18,371 nt of DNA from Sphingopyxis sp. (GTDB lineage: Bacteria > Pseudomonadota > Alphaproteobacteria > Sphingomonadales > Sphingomonadaceae), in contig JAAUPH010000014.1 of assembly GCA_012035435.1 (NCBI GenBank), forward strand, positions 1-18,371, read 5' to 3'. Position 1 is the stretch's first letter; each line of letters opens with the position of its first letter. The translations under genes and the position numbers were made by a program. The notes under the pieces are model-generated. The model did no database searches. It was not told where the DNA came from and saw nothing but the letters and a program-made list of their open reading frames with translations. Positions 1 to 7,373 of the stretch are shown in pieces.

Positions 1-46
1 CGCAGGCGAGGAACAAGGCAGCCAGGAGGGTGTTTCGGAAGCTCAT
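1..46 (-). CDS. Exported protein, N-terminal fragment (cut by window edge)
   Basis: The minus strand reads ATG at 46-44 and stays open to the window edge, giving MSFRNTLLAALFLAC. This is a short basic start followed by a hydrophobic Leu/Ala stretch, as in a signal peptide; the Cys at residue 15 could be a lipoprotein cysteine, but the residues before it are a poor lipobox. A GGAG Shine-Dalgarno lies 8 bases before the ATG, which supports this start. Only 15 residues are visible, so the function cannot be given. It is divergent from the PEP-CTERM frame to its right. Confidence 0.5.
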   Translation of the reverse strand, partial: MSFRNTLLAALFLAC

Positions 47-147
47 CTCGAAGTCTCCGGTCGGGAATCTTCGACGCCGCGCAAGCCGCGCCGCGCCGGA
101 GCCGTTTCGCCCCCGGGCGTGAGTTTGCTGCGCTTGACCCTTCGCTC

Positions 148-534
148 TTGCCGCGCAATGGCATGGGTGGTCCGGGCCCCACGTCGGTGATTCCGCTTGG
201 TGTTCCCAATGCAGCGGCAGTTCCGTCTGGCGCGCCGGTGTTCTCGGCGGGTACATCCGGACCGGGCGGCACAGCGGGCACTGGCGGTTCTGGCGGGCCC
301 GGAGGCTTTGGCGGCGTTTTCCCCGGTGGCGGAGGCGGTGGACCTGGCGGCGGTGGCGGGGGAATTGCCATTGTCCCGGAACCTGCGACCTGGGCGATGA
401 TGATATTAGGCTTTGGCCTGATCGGTTTCAGCATGCGCAGCAAGCGCTCACGTCCACGACTTGATCAACGCCTACAATCATGCGCGGTGGCTGAAGACCC
501 TCAAGGGCCTCCCGCCCTTCGAATACATCTGTAA
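148..534 (+). CDS. Gly-rich PEP-CTERM (PEPxxWA) protein, probably truncated/pseudogene
   Basis: The frame carries a Pro/Gly/Ala-rich region, a dense Gly tract (about residues 39-73), then the sorting signal PEPATWAMMILGFGLIGF (PEP codons at 376-384), followed by a basic Ser-Met-Arg-Ser-Lys-Arg end. This is the tripartite PEP-CTERM signal (PEP box, TM helix, Arg/Lys cluster) recognised by exosortases, and matches the PEPxxWAMM form common in sphingomonads. Oddities: the only start codons are TTG at 148 and ATG at 163, neither with a Shine-Dalgarno; the frame is open to position 1 with no signal peptide, which sorted proteins need. After the basic cluster the frame runs about 30 residues too far, into DNA that in another frame encodes the end of an IS481 transposase. 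I infer a gene that lost its 5' end and had its 3' end replaced. The exosortase at 13777-14712 would be its processing enzyme if it were expressed and exported. Confidence 0.6.
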   Translation: MPRNGMGGPGPTSVIPLGVPNAAAVPSGAPVFSAGTSGPGGTAGTGGSGGPGGFGGVFPGGGGGGPGGGGGGIAIVPEPATWAMMILGFGLIGFSMRSKRSRPRLDQRLQSCAVAEDPQGPPALRIHL

Positions 535-604
535 AATATGGACAACCGAACCCGACAGGTATACCTAAAATCCAAACCATCAAATGCCGGGACTAAACAC
601 CTAG
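446..604 (+). mobile_element. IS481-family transposase, decayed C-terminal remnant
   Basis: In the frame of position 452 the DNA reads VHDLINAYNHARWLKTLKGL, then PPFEYICKIWTTEPDRYT, a TAA stop at 566-568, then NPNHQMPGLNT and a TAG at 602-604. From family knowledge, the pattern AYNxAxxLKTLKGLTPxEYICKxWTxEP...NPxHQMPGLNT is the conserved C-terminal end of one group of IS481-family (DDE) transposases. Only the last ~50 codons remain, with a premature ochre codon inside, and I cannot see terminal inverted repeats on either side. It directly abuts the PEP-CTERM basic cluster (junction about 440-450) and overlaps the last codons of the convergent membrane-protein gene, so it is a scar and not an active element. 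Confidence 0.8.
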
Positions 605-1462
605 TTCCCGTTCCAGCTTGTCGGCGGACCGGCGCAGGTGTCGCCCGAAAAGCCACAGGATCATCGAGAAAATAAATATCTCGACCAGCAGGACGGCAAA
701 GGGTCGGTTGGCCGAGCCCGGTGAGGCAAAGATAACGGCGCCGTTCTCTGCCACTGGAATATTTACGCCGAGGTAGAGGAAGCGGATTTCCGGCATCAGC
801 GCATCGTTGCGCAGGATGCCGTCGATTTTTACCGGTACATCCCGATTGGGGTCCATTCCATCGACTTCGACAAACAGGTCAAACGGTGCGTCAGGTCCGC
901 TGCCGCGGCCAATTGGCGCTAGAAAGCGCGTTCGGCGGATAAAAAGAAAATCCTCTGAATAGCGCGCGATGGGGCCGATGGCGCGCAGGCCACTGACAGA
1001 TACAGGGCCCGCCATAAGTTCGGTCGGTCGGCCAGCCGCCAATACGACCTCTCTCCTTGGGCCATCCGATGAGGGCTGCTGCATCCATTGCAACAGGGTT
1101 GCGACGAAGAGCACCGCACCGAAAATAGCCGCAAGGTACAAGAAGCGCGCGCCACTTTGGCGGCTGGACATACGGCGCATCGTCAGGGATAGTTCGGCCT
1201 CTTTCCGCCATCCGCGACGCAGGATATAGCGGGCCAGTTCCCAGATCAGATAGAGTATCAGCAATATGCCAATAACGCTAAGTACCGGAAAATAGCGGTC
1301 GAAACGTGCAAATTGCCATTCAGCAAAGCGGTGTACCAGCCCGGTGTAATTTATCGACTGGTAGAACATCACTGCAAAAGCCGCGGTGATGAGAATTGTC
1401 CACAGCCAGAAGAGCCGCCGGTCACCGATTTTGCGGTGTTGTTGGTCCGCAATCGCAGACAT
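593..1462 (-). CDS. Polytopic membrane protein of unknown function
   Basis: 289 residues with predicted hydrophobic segments at about 17-34, 58-80, 107-126 and near the C-terminus (about 254-273). A large soluble, beta-rich-looking stretch of roughly 125 residues between the third and fourth segments would face one side of the membrane. I do not recognise the family. The ATG at 1462 is preferred because GGGGA lies about 5 bases before it; a GTG at 1483 in the same frame adds seven residues but its GAGG is too close. The gene is divergent from the polymerase at 1681 and shares a ~220-base intergenic region with it, which hints at linked control. Its stop (593-595) lies inside the IS481 remnant, so the last two or three residues come from the scar and the native C-terminus may be lost. 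Confidence 0.75.
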   Translation of the reverse strand: MSAIADQQHRKIGDRRLFWLWTILITAAFAVMFYQSINYTGLVHRFAEWQFARFDRYFPVLSVIGILLILYLIWELARYILRRGWRKEAELSLTMRRMSSRQSGARFLYLAAIFGAVLFVATLLQWMQQPSSDGPRREVVLAAGRPTELMAGPVSVSGLRAIGPIARYSEDFLFIRRTRFLAPIGRGSGPDAPFDLFVEVDGMDPNRDVPVKIDGILRNDALMPEIRFLYLGVNIPVAENGAVIFASPGSANRPFAVLLVEIFIFSMILWLFGRHLRRSADKLERELGV

Positions 1463-1510
1463 GCTTTCCCCTATCCATATCACCTCTGTTACCTGCCATT
1501 CCTGGCAATT

Positions 1511-1524
1511 GGTAACCGGTCACC
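1511..1524. promoter_or_regulatory. Imperfect palindrome, possible operator
   Basis: GGTAACCGGTCACC is a dyad with one mismatched pair (positions 4 and 11), centred on ACCGGT. It sits between the divergent starts at 1462 and 1681, and is followed at 1535-1540 by a second palindrome, GTTAAC. A regulator binding site is only an inference from position and symmetry; short dyads also arise by chance. Confidence 0.25.
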
Positions 1525-1592
1525 AGTTATTATGGTTAACAGGGTAAATTGAATATCACATCAGATCAATCGCCTTTGCAGCGTTGCCGAAA

Positions 1593-1621
1593 TTGCGTCG
1601 CTACTTGGGCTTGGTTATAGG
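1593..1621 (+). promoter_or_regulatory. Possible sigma-70-type promoter for the polymerase gene
   Basis: TTGCGT at 1593-1598 and TATAGG at 1616-1621 are separated by 17 bases, the optimal spacing; the -10 keeps TATA and the -35 keeps TTG. It lies about 60 bases before the TTG start at 1681. The match is partial and alphaproteobacterial promoters are poorly defined by consensus, so confidence is low. Confidence 0.25.
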
Positions 1622-1680
1622 GCGATATCGGCGAGCGTGGTTGGCAGGGCGCAGCAAGCGCATTGCCCGTATTTGGATGA

Positions 1681-3344
1681 TTGGCTTTTTCTGACATGGC
1701 ATTGCTTGCACGATTGCGACGGCGGTCCAGCCAATTGGTGGCAACGCCAATGCTTGCCAGCTATGCCCACCGCGGGTGGTTGAGTCGGCACAAGCGGTTG
1801 GCGCTGGCGATCATGTTCGCCATCGTTTTTTTCTACAGTATTTTTTTCCTGCTTATTGGGCGATGGATGATCGTCCAGTTTCTGGCCCCGTTGGCACTGG
1901 TCGCATTGCTGATCATTTGGGCGTTGCCCGAGCGGGATACGATACCCGACAAATGGGTCGAAAGATTGTTTTTCGCCTTTCTGGCGGCTGTGATGTTCTG
2001 GCCGGACTATCTGGCGCTGACGCTTCCCGGAATGCCGTGGATCACAGCGGTGCGATTGATTGGCACTCCGATGGTGCTGCTGTTCATCATCTGCCTGTCG
2101 CAATCATCGGCGTTCCGCGCGGAAATAAAACGCAATCTGGGCGGCGGTCCATGGATAGTGCGCCTTTTGCTAGTGTATGTCGGGCTTTCGTTCATCTCGA
2201 TCGGATTTTCGGACGCGCCCGGCACTTCGGCCAATTTGTTCGTTGTCGCGATGGTCAACTGGGTCGCAATTTTCTTCATCGCCACATGGGTTTTTTCGCG
2301 GCCGGAGAACGTCACGCGGCTGGTGTCCTTTTTCTGGGTCGCCGTTCTTGTCTGGTTCGTTCTGGCCACGATCGAATGGCGCAATAGCCAGCTCCCCTGG
2401 GCGAATTATATCCCGTCGTTCCTGAAAGTTGACGATGAGTTATCGCAGCGCATCCTTGCCGGATCGGCGCGCAAGGCGTCGGGGGAATATCGGGTGCAGG
2501 GCAAATTCACGACATCGCTGGGATTGGCCGAATTTATGGCGCTTGTGACGCCCTTTATGATCCATCTGGTTGTGGAAGGTCGGACCTTGCTGGTCCGCTT
2601 TGCAGCGATGATCACGCTGCCTGCGATCATGGCCATCATTTTTTACACCGATTCACGGCTGGGCATCATCGGTTTTCTGCTTGCTGTCATGCTGTATCTG
2701 TTGGCCTGGGGACTGCGCCGCTGGCGGACGGATCGCAAAAGCCTTATGGGCCCAGCGCTGACTTTGTCATACCCGGCAATTTTCGTCGCATTCGTTGCGG
2801 CGACCTTTGTTGTCGGGCGGTTGCGGCGGATGGTCTGGGGCGGCGGCGCGGAAAGCGCCAGTACCCAGGCCCGCGAACAGCAAATCGACATGGGGCTGGT
2901 GGAGATCATGAACCAGCCATGGGGCTTTGGCTTTGGCCGCGCAGCCGAAGCCCTGGCTTCCGCAGCCCGGTCGGGCTGCTGACCATCGACAATTATTATC
3001 TGTCGATCGCGCTGGAAGTGGGCCTCATCGGCTTTATCGCTTATTATGGCATGTTCATCATCGCGATCGTGGCGTCGCTGATCCGCGTGTCGCGCGAGCA
3101 AGGGAAGGCCGAGGCGTGGATTGTCCCTGCGGTGATTGCGCTTAGCAATTTTGTCGTGATCAAATCGGTATTCAGTCAGCAGGAGGGGCACGCGCTGGCC
3201 TTTGCACTGCTCGGCATGCTGGTCGCTTTCCTAGCAAAACCGCCTTCCAGTCCGGTTGATGATGACGACATATCCGTTGCCCGGTCCGGCCCCGCTGGAC
3301 TGGCAGCTCCGGTCGCCCCGCGACTCTATGATCGTGGCGGATGA
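1681..3344 (+). CDS. O-antigen ligase/Wzy-type EPS polymerase, frameshifted
   Basis: Many hydrophobic segments (about ten or more) and the C-terminal pattern of the O-antigen ligase/polymerase superfamily: a Gly-rich GFGFG motif in the periplasmic loop, then TIDNYYLSIALEVGLIGF. Such proteins join lipid-linked repeat units at the periplasmic face of the inner membrane. The gene is broken: the first frame (1681-2982) ends in a nonsense tail after GFGFGRAAEAL, while the next frame supplies GFRSPVGLLTIDNYYL onward to a TGA at 3342-3344. Adding one G at the GG of 2955-2956 (CTGGC to CTGGGC) restores 554 uninterrupted residues. Start: an in-frame TGA precedes TTG 1681, so the protein begins at TTG 1681 (weak GGAT upstream) or ATG 1696; neither has a strong Shine-Dalgarno. 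Polymerase versus ligase activity cannot be told from sequence; the EPS setting favours polymerase. Confidence 0.8.
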
Positions 3345-3396
3345 GGGGTTTGTTAACCGCCCCGTGCAATGAATCCGCGCTGCAAAGGAGTGGGCA

Positions 3397-3651
3397 ATGC
3401 TTGCAATCAAGGTGCGCCGAGCGTCGGACTACGTGGAACAGCCGGTTCAGGTGGTTGTTGCGCTCGCGGGAACAGAGATTGTGCCTGTCGGAACCAGCCC
3501 GGCCCGCGCGCTGCAAGCCGAGCTGGCCAGCCGGTTGGCAGTGGGGCCGGATCCATTCCCTATGGTCAGCACCCGGCGGCGGGTTGCGCTGATCATGGCG
3601 GCGGCAGCGCTTTGCTGGCTGCCGATTGTTGGCGTTTTCGCGCTGCTCTGA
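3397..3651 (+). CDS. Small single-TM protein of unknown function
   Basis: 84 residues; a polar N-terminal part of about 58 residues, then an RRR flank and one hydrophobic helix (about residues 63-84) reaching the C-terminus, which suggests a tail-anchored inner-membrane protein with a cytoplasmic N-terminus. The start is well supported: AAGGAG at 3385-3390 lies 6 bases before the ATG. It follows the polymerase by 52 bases and may be co-transcribed with it. I do not recognise a family; its position suggests an accessory role in EPS synthesis, which is inference only. Confidence 0.65.
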   Translation: MLAIKVRRASDYVEQPVQVVVALAGTEIVPVGTSPARALQAELASRLAVGPDPFPMVSTRRRVALIMAAAALCWLPIVGVFALL

Positions 3652-3756
3652 ATTTCTCCAAAAGAAATCGCTTTCCTACAGATTGCGAGTCGGCATAGAG
3701 GCCTTGTTCCCTGTTTGTTTCATCGAATTGGCGATGAACGGGCGAAAGGAACAACA

Positions 3757-4017
3757 ATGGCTTCTGACAATTTTTTGAGCTTTGGTGACGTGCCGTCAGC
3801 GCCGGCGCAGCATATCTTTGTCATTACCCCGGCGGCCGCGCCGCTGGCGCGCATTACCAAGGCCATTCGCGTGGGCAGTGATGGAACGGTAACGATCCGG
3901 GCGATCGGTGATACCAGCGATATTGTGCACCCCGTGATGGCCGGCGAATTGATCATTGCGCGCCTGTCGCATGTTGTCGCCGCCAATCCGGCCATGACCA
4001 TCGTCGGTTACGCATAA
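3757..4017 (+). CDS. Small spike-base-like protein (Rcc01079-like), putative
   Basis: 86 residues starting MASDNFLSFGDVPSAPAQ. The start is ATG 3757, with AAGGA 7 bases upstream; an upstream TTG at 3715 lacks such a site. The layout (short polar lead with a PSAPAQH segment, then ITPAAAPLARITKAIRVGSD, a VTIRAIGD strand, a Gly-turn and an AxLSHVxA...VGY end) resembles, from memory, the small spike base proteins of the Rhodobacter capsulatus gene transfer agent (Rcc01079 family) and related phage proteins, which are all-beta and about 80-100 residues. No signal peptide or TM helix is present. It is followed after a single base by the SGNH hydrolase gene, so the two are almost certainly translated together. 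The family assignment is from pattern recognition, not from a search. Confidence 0.55.
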   Translation: MASDNFLSFGDVPSAPAQHIFVITPAAAPLARITKAIRVGSDGTVTIRAIGDTSDIVHPVMAGELIIARLSHVVAANPAMTIVGYA

Positions 4018-4018
4018 C

Positions 4019-5612
4019 ATGTTGGATTTGGCACTGAGATCGTCGCGGCGTCGCATGCCGCTTGCGGGTCGGCCGGTGGGTGCACCGGCCTTCACCTCCG
4101 CCTCGCGCTATTCCGTCGCGGGCACTGGCTTGCGCTGGCCGACTACCAGCGGGGCCAACGCCACAAACGCCTTTATGGCGAGCGAGTTCTTTTTCGCTAC
4201 GCCCGATTATGCGATCAGCGATCCGCGCTTTTTTTGTCCGTCCTTCTGGTCACCAACGTCTCCCGGCGAAGTATATATGACGGGCGGGACCAGTATCACC
4301 GTTCAGGGCATTGCCATCGAGACTGCGCCGGGGGTGTGGACTGCGTGTGACGGCGCGGCAGAGGCGGGCGTGGCGACGGTCAGCGGTGCGAGCGCGGGCG
4401 TGCTGTTGCCCAAGATCGCCGCCACTTTGACCGCCAACACGGTTTATCGGTGCCGGATGACATGGTTCACATCGGCGCTGAACATCGCCATCCCGCGCAA
4501 CACCGCACAGGCCGGGGCATCATCGCCCATTGGGCAGGGCAGGACCGAGGGCAGCACGACCACGCGGATTGCGCGCCTGAGCTCCACCGGCAGCAACCTG
4601 TCGAACAGCGGCGGGGTCTATTATGTGCCGTCGATGATGGTGGCAAGGGGCGGCGACGGGCGGCCCGCCATTCTCGTCACCGGGGACAGCATTGGTTTTG
4701 GTTCCAATGACAGTATTTCCGATGCGGCATGGTCGGCGCGCGGCACGTTCGGCTATATCGAGCGCGGACTGGACGCCAATAGCGGCGGGGCCAAGCGGCT
4801 GGGATATCACATCATGGCCATTCCAGGGCAACGTCCTGCGGGGACCGATGGCTGGAATGTCGCGACCAATTGGGCGGGCAAGCGCGCCGCGTTGCAGGCG
4901 GTATTCGACGCGCATGGGGCATGGCCGTTCGATTTTGTGCTGAGCCAGCATATCACCAACGCCGTACCGTTGGGCAGCGATTTGCGCGTTGGCATGGGGC
5001 AGTACTATGACCTGATGGCAAGCACATGGGGTAAGCCCATCACGCAGATCGAGGGATTGCCCGCCAGCGATAGTGCGGACGGCTTTGCCACCATCGGGGG
5101 TCAGACTGCGCGCAGCGGCAAGGCGTTCCCGGCGAGCGATACCGGCCATATGTGGGTGTTCAACAATGATGTCGGCACCGATGGCTTGCCCGATCCCGCG
5201 AAACACTATCGCAGCACAGGCAAGATTGAGGACAGTATCGGGGCATGGCGCGCGGTGAGCGCCGACCTGCTGAATGATCGCGATATGTGGGCGGTGCGCC
5301 CGTTCACGACGACGCTGGCGGCGGCCTATGTCAGCGGGGTCAAGCATCAGCACCGTGTCCGCCCCGACCATTGGCATGGGGATTGCCGTGGCGCTGGATG
5401 CCGGGGGATTTGGGACGTTGCGGCAGGTGGTGGGCGTGACGGGCAGCGGGCCGTTCACCGTGACCTTGAACGGCACCGTGGGCGGGGCAGCGGCGGCGGG
5501 CAAAGCGGCGCGTGAGGCACCGGGCGACGGTCTGCACCCGTCAACGCTGGTGCACCGTGACGTGCTCGCGCCGGAAATTGTGGCGTGGAAGGTGCGGCGC
5601 GGGTGGGTGTAG
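4019..5612 (+). CDS. SGNH/GDSL hydrolase with phage/GTA-spike context, frameshifted
   Basis: The N-terminal ~210 residues look beta-rich and carry no signal peptide; a GDSL-type block follows, ILVTGDSIGFG, with the presumed nucleophile Ser224 (codon 4688-4690). The matching C-terminal DxxH block, GDGLHPS (Asp 5526-5528, His 5535-5537), lies in a different frame. The first frame degenerates after AAAYVSG near 5335; removing one G from the GGGG at 5336-5339 gives VSGSSISTVSAPTIGMG and a 530-residue protein ending at the TAG of 5610-5612. That the shift restores the catalytic dyad shows both halves belong to one gene. SGNH enzymes hydrolyse esters, often O-acetyl groups on polysaccharides. The gene starts one base after the spike-base-like gene. 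Either a virion-type spike esterase or an EPS-modifying esterase is possible; lack of a signal peptide fits the former better. Confidence 0.7.
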
Positions 5613-5693
5613 GGTCCATCACCCTGGCCGCAGAATGATTTGTGCAAGATTGATACAATTTGCAGCCAATCAACCGTTAGAATCCCTAAGTCG

Positions 5694-5722
5694 TTGACGC
5701 ATTTTGCATTGCAACATATTTG
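5694..5722 (+). promoter_or_regulatory. Likely sigma-70-type promoter for the sugar transferase
   Basis: TTGACG at 5694-5699 and TATTTG at 5717-5722 are spaced by exactly 17 bases in an AT-rich stretch that stands out from the GC-rich surroundings. Transcription would begin near 5729, giving a leader of about 90 bases before the TTG start at 5822. Because the -10 element overlaps the alternative TTG start at 5720, this promoter argues against that longer protein. Confidence 0.45.
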
Positions 5723-5810
5723 TACACGGACTCTAGTTATGAGCACGTAAAGCGTGAACATTTCGCATCGCGTTCAAACCAAGTTTTTGAGACGACATTT
5801 TTTGATGGGG

Positions 5811-5815
5811 GGAGG
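5811..5815 (+). promoter_or_regulatory. Shine-Dalgarno that decides the start of the sugar transferase
   Basis: GGAGG lies 6 bases before TTG 5822-5824, at the end of a run of six G. It is the strongest ribosome site near this gene and selects a TTG start 34 codons inside the longest open frame. Confidence 0.6.
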
Positions 5816-5821
5816 CTTTCT

Positions 5822-7219
5822 TTGAACGACGTGGCCGCCCGATTGGACCAAGCGGAAACCATCACGAGTTTGAAGACGCCGGCCCGTTCGCGCCAGCGAG
5901 CGCGGCTGGCGGCTTATTTCTCCTTGCTGCTTGTCGATGGCCTGTCCGTTCTGATCGGTTTTGCGATCGCCGAACAGTTTCGTGACACCATGTATTTGTC
6001 CATCGGGGGCGTCGATCTGGGTTTGACCCTGCTGGGTATCTACGCGCTGATCGCGGTCAACCGATCTGCCTATGATCTGACATTGCTGGAAAGCTATTTT
6101 GAAAGCGTTCGCCGTGCCCTGGCGTCGCTGATACTGGCGGCGCTGATCATCGCGATGGTTACTTTTGCGACCAAGTCGGGGCTGATGATTTCCAGGGTCG
6201 CACTGACGTCGGCGGTTATTTTCAGCGCTCTGGGCATCGCCGGGGGGCGCCTGGTCTGTCACCGCATGTATTTTCAGAACCTGAGCGGCAGGTTGACGGA
6301 CAATTTGTTTATCGTTGATGGCGGTGATCCGCCCCCCCAAGGCCATGGGTGTATCGTCATTGATACGCGGGAAGTCGGTTTGACACCCAATCTGAGCGAT
6401 CCGGCGATGTTGAGCCGTTTGGCGCAGTTGCTCCGCAAGTTCGACCGGGTCATCATCTCCTGCCCGCTCAAACGCCAGCCACAATGGTCGATTGTCCTGA
6501 AGGGCAGTTCGGTCAGCGGCGAATTCATGCTGCAAGGCAACCAACGGCTGGGAGCTATTGGACTGGGCGAGGTTGGCAGTTGTGACACATTGCTGGTCTC
6601 GCGCGGACCGCTCAGTATGACCAATCGCATCAAGAAACGGCTGTTTGATCTCGCCATTGCCGTCCCGGCCATTGTCGCGCTGGCCCCTTTGCTCATTGTC
6701 GTGTGGATCGCGATCAAGCTGGAAAGTCCCGGCCCTGCTCTGTTCAAGCAAACCCGCGTTGGCCAGTCGAACACCATGTTTCAGATTTTCAAGTTTCGCA
6801 GCATGCGGACGGAACAATGCGACAAGGATGGCAAGCAATCGACCCAGCGGGATGATGACCGGATCACCCGCGTTGGCCGCATCATCCGTGCAACCAGCAT
6901 CGACGAATTGCCGCAGTTGATCAATGTACTGTGCGGCGACATGAGCATTGTTGGGCCGCGGCCACACGCGCTGGGATCACTGGCGGGCGAAGAATTATTC
7001 TGGGAGGTGAGCGAGCAATATTGGGTTCGCCATGCGTTGAAGCCCGGCATCACCGGCCTGGCCCAAATCCGGGGTTTTCGGGGTGCGACGGAAAAGCGCG
7101 ATGATCTAGAGCAGCGGCTTCAATCCGATATCGAATATGTGAACGGTTGGCGCCTGTCGCGCGATATGGCGATTGTGATCGGTACAGCGAAAGTACTGAT
7201 CCATCCCAACGCATTTTAG
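5822..7219 (+). CDS. Polyprenyl-phosphate sugar-1-phosphate transferase (WcaJ/GumD-like)
   Basis: About 465 residues in the classic two-part layout: an N-terminal half with four TM helices (roughly residues 31-142), a cytosolic linker, a further TM-like segment at about 278-300, and the catalytic bacterial sugar-transferase domain. Conserved blocks seen: KKRLFDLA, SPGPALFKQTRVG, FQIFKFRSMR, TSIDELPQLINVLCGDMSIV followed by GPRP, and KPGITGLAQIRG. The family transfers a hexose-1-phosphate (often glucose) from a UDP-sugar to undecaprenyl phosphate, the first step of EPS repeat-unit assembly at the inner membrane. Start TTG 5822 is chosen on its GGAGG site and a promoter that overlaps the only upstream start (TTG 5720). 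It has its own promoter region after the SGNH gene, and faces the Alg14/13-type gene convergently. The exact sugar cannot be told. Confidence 0.92.
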   Translation: MNDVAARLDQAETITSLKTPARSRQRARLAAYFSLLLVDGLSVLIGFAIAEQFRDTMYLSIGGVDLGLTLLGIYALIAVNRSAYDLTLLESYFESVRRALASLILAALIIAMVTFATKSGLMISRVALTSAVIFSALGIAGGRLVCHRMYFQNLSGRLTDNLFIVDGGDPPPQGHGCIVIDTREVGLTPNLSDPAMLSRLAQLLRKFDRVIISCPLKRQPQWSIVLKGSSVSGEFMLQGNQRLGAIGLGEVGSCDTLLVSRGPLSMTNRIKKRLFDLAIAVPAIVALAPLLIVVWIAIKLESPGPALFKQTRVGQSNTMFQIFKFRSMRTEQCDKDGKQSTQRDDDRITRVGRIIRATSIDELPQLINVLCGDMSIVGPRPHALGSLAGEELFWEVSEQYWVRHALKPGITGLAQIRGFRGATEKRDDLEQRLQSDIEYVNGWRLSRDMAIVIGTAKVLIHPNAF

Positions 7220-7373
7220 GGCTGTGAGCCGCAAATATCATCCGAATCCCAGAGCGAAGTCGCGGCAGTGCGCGGCGCAGTTGTCGCCCCGCTCGAACCA
7301 GGCCCTCGGCTTCGCTCGGGGATGCGGCAGATTCAGATTTCAGGCAAATCGCGCCAGCACATTAGGCTGATCA

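Noticed and set aside
3652..3668. ATTTC/GAAAT hairpin just after the small TM-protein gene
   Set aside because: Five AT-rich pairs and no T tract; insufficient for a terminator.
3715..3756. Longer start (TTG 3715) for the spike-base-like protein
   Set aside because: No ribosome site before it, while ATG 3757 has AAGGA at proper spacing.
5611..5625. AGGGT/ACCCT hairpin at the SGNH stop codon as a terminator
   Set aside because: Only a 5-base stem with no following T run; too weak to call.
4520..5761. Long open frame on the minus strand opposite the SGNH gene
   Set aside because: Its translation is rich in Arg/His/Pro/Cys with no family motif and it runs antisense to a strand with clear catalytic motifs; high GC with codon-position bias makes such shadows common.
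5774..6967. Long minus-strand open frame opposite the sugar transferase
   Set aside because: Gln/Arg/Asp-rich low-complexity translation without domains; the plus strand carries a textbook sugar transferase.
7220..7373. Possible bidirectional terminator between the convergent sugar transferase and Alg14/13-type genes
   Set aside because: GGCT/AGCC at 7220-7230 and a mismatched CCCTCGG/CTCGGGG stem near 7300-7320 exist, but neither has a T run; Rho-dependent ending is just as likely.
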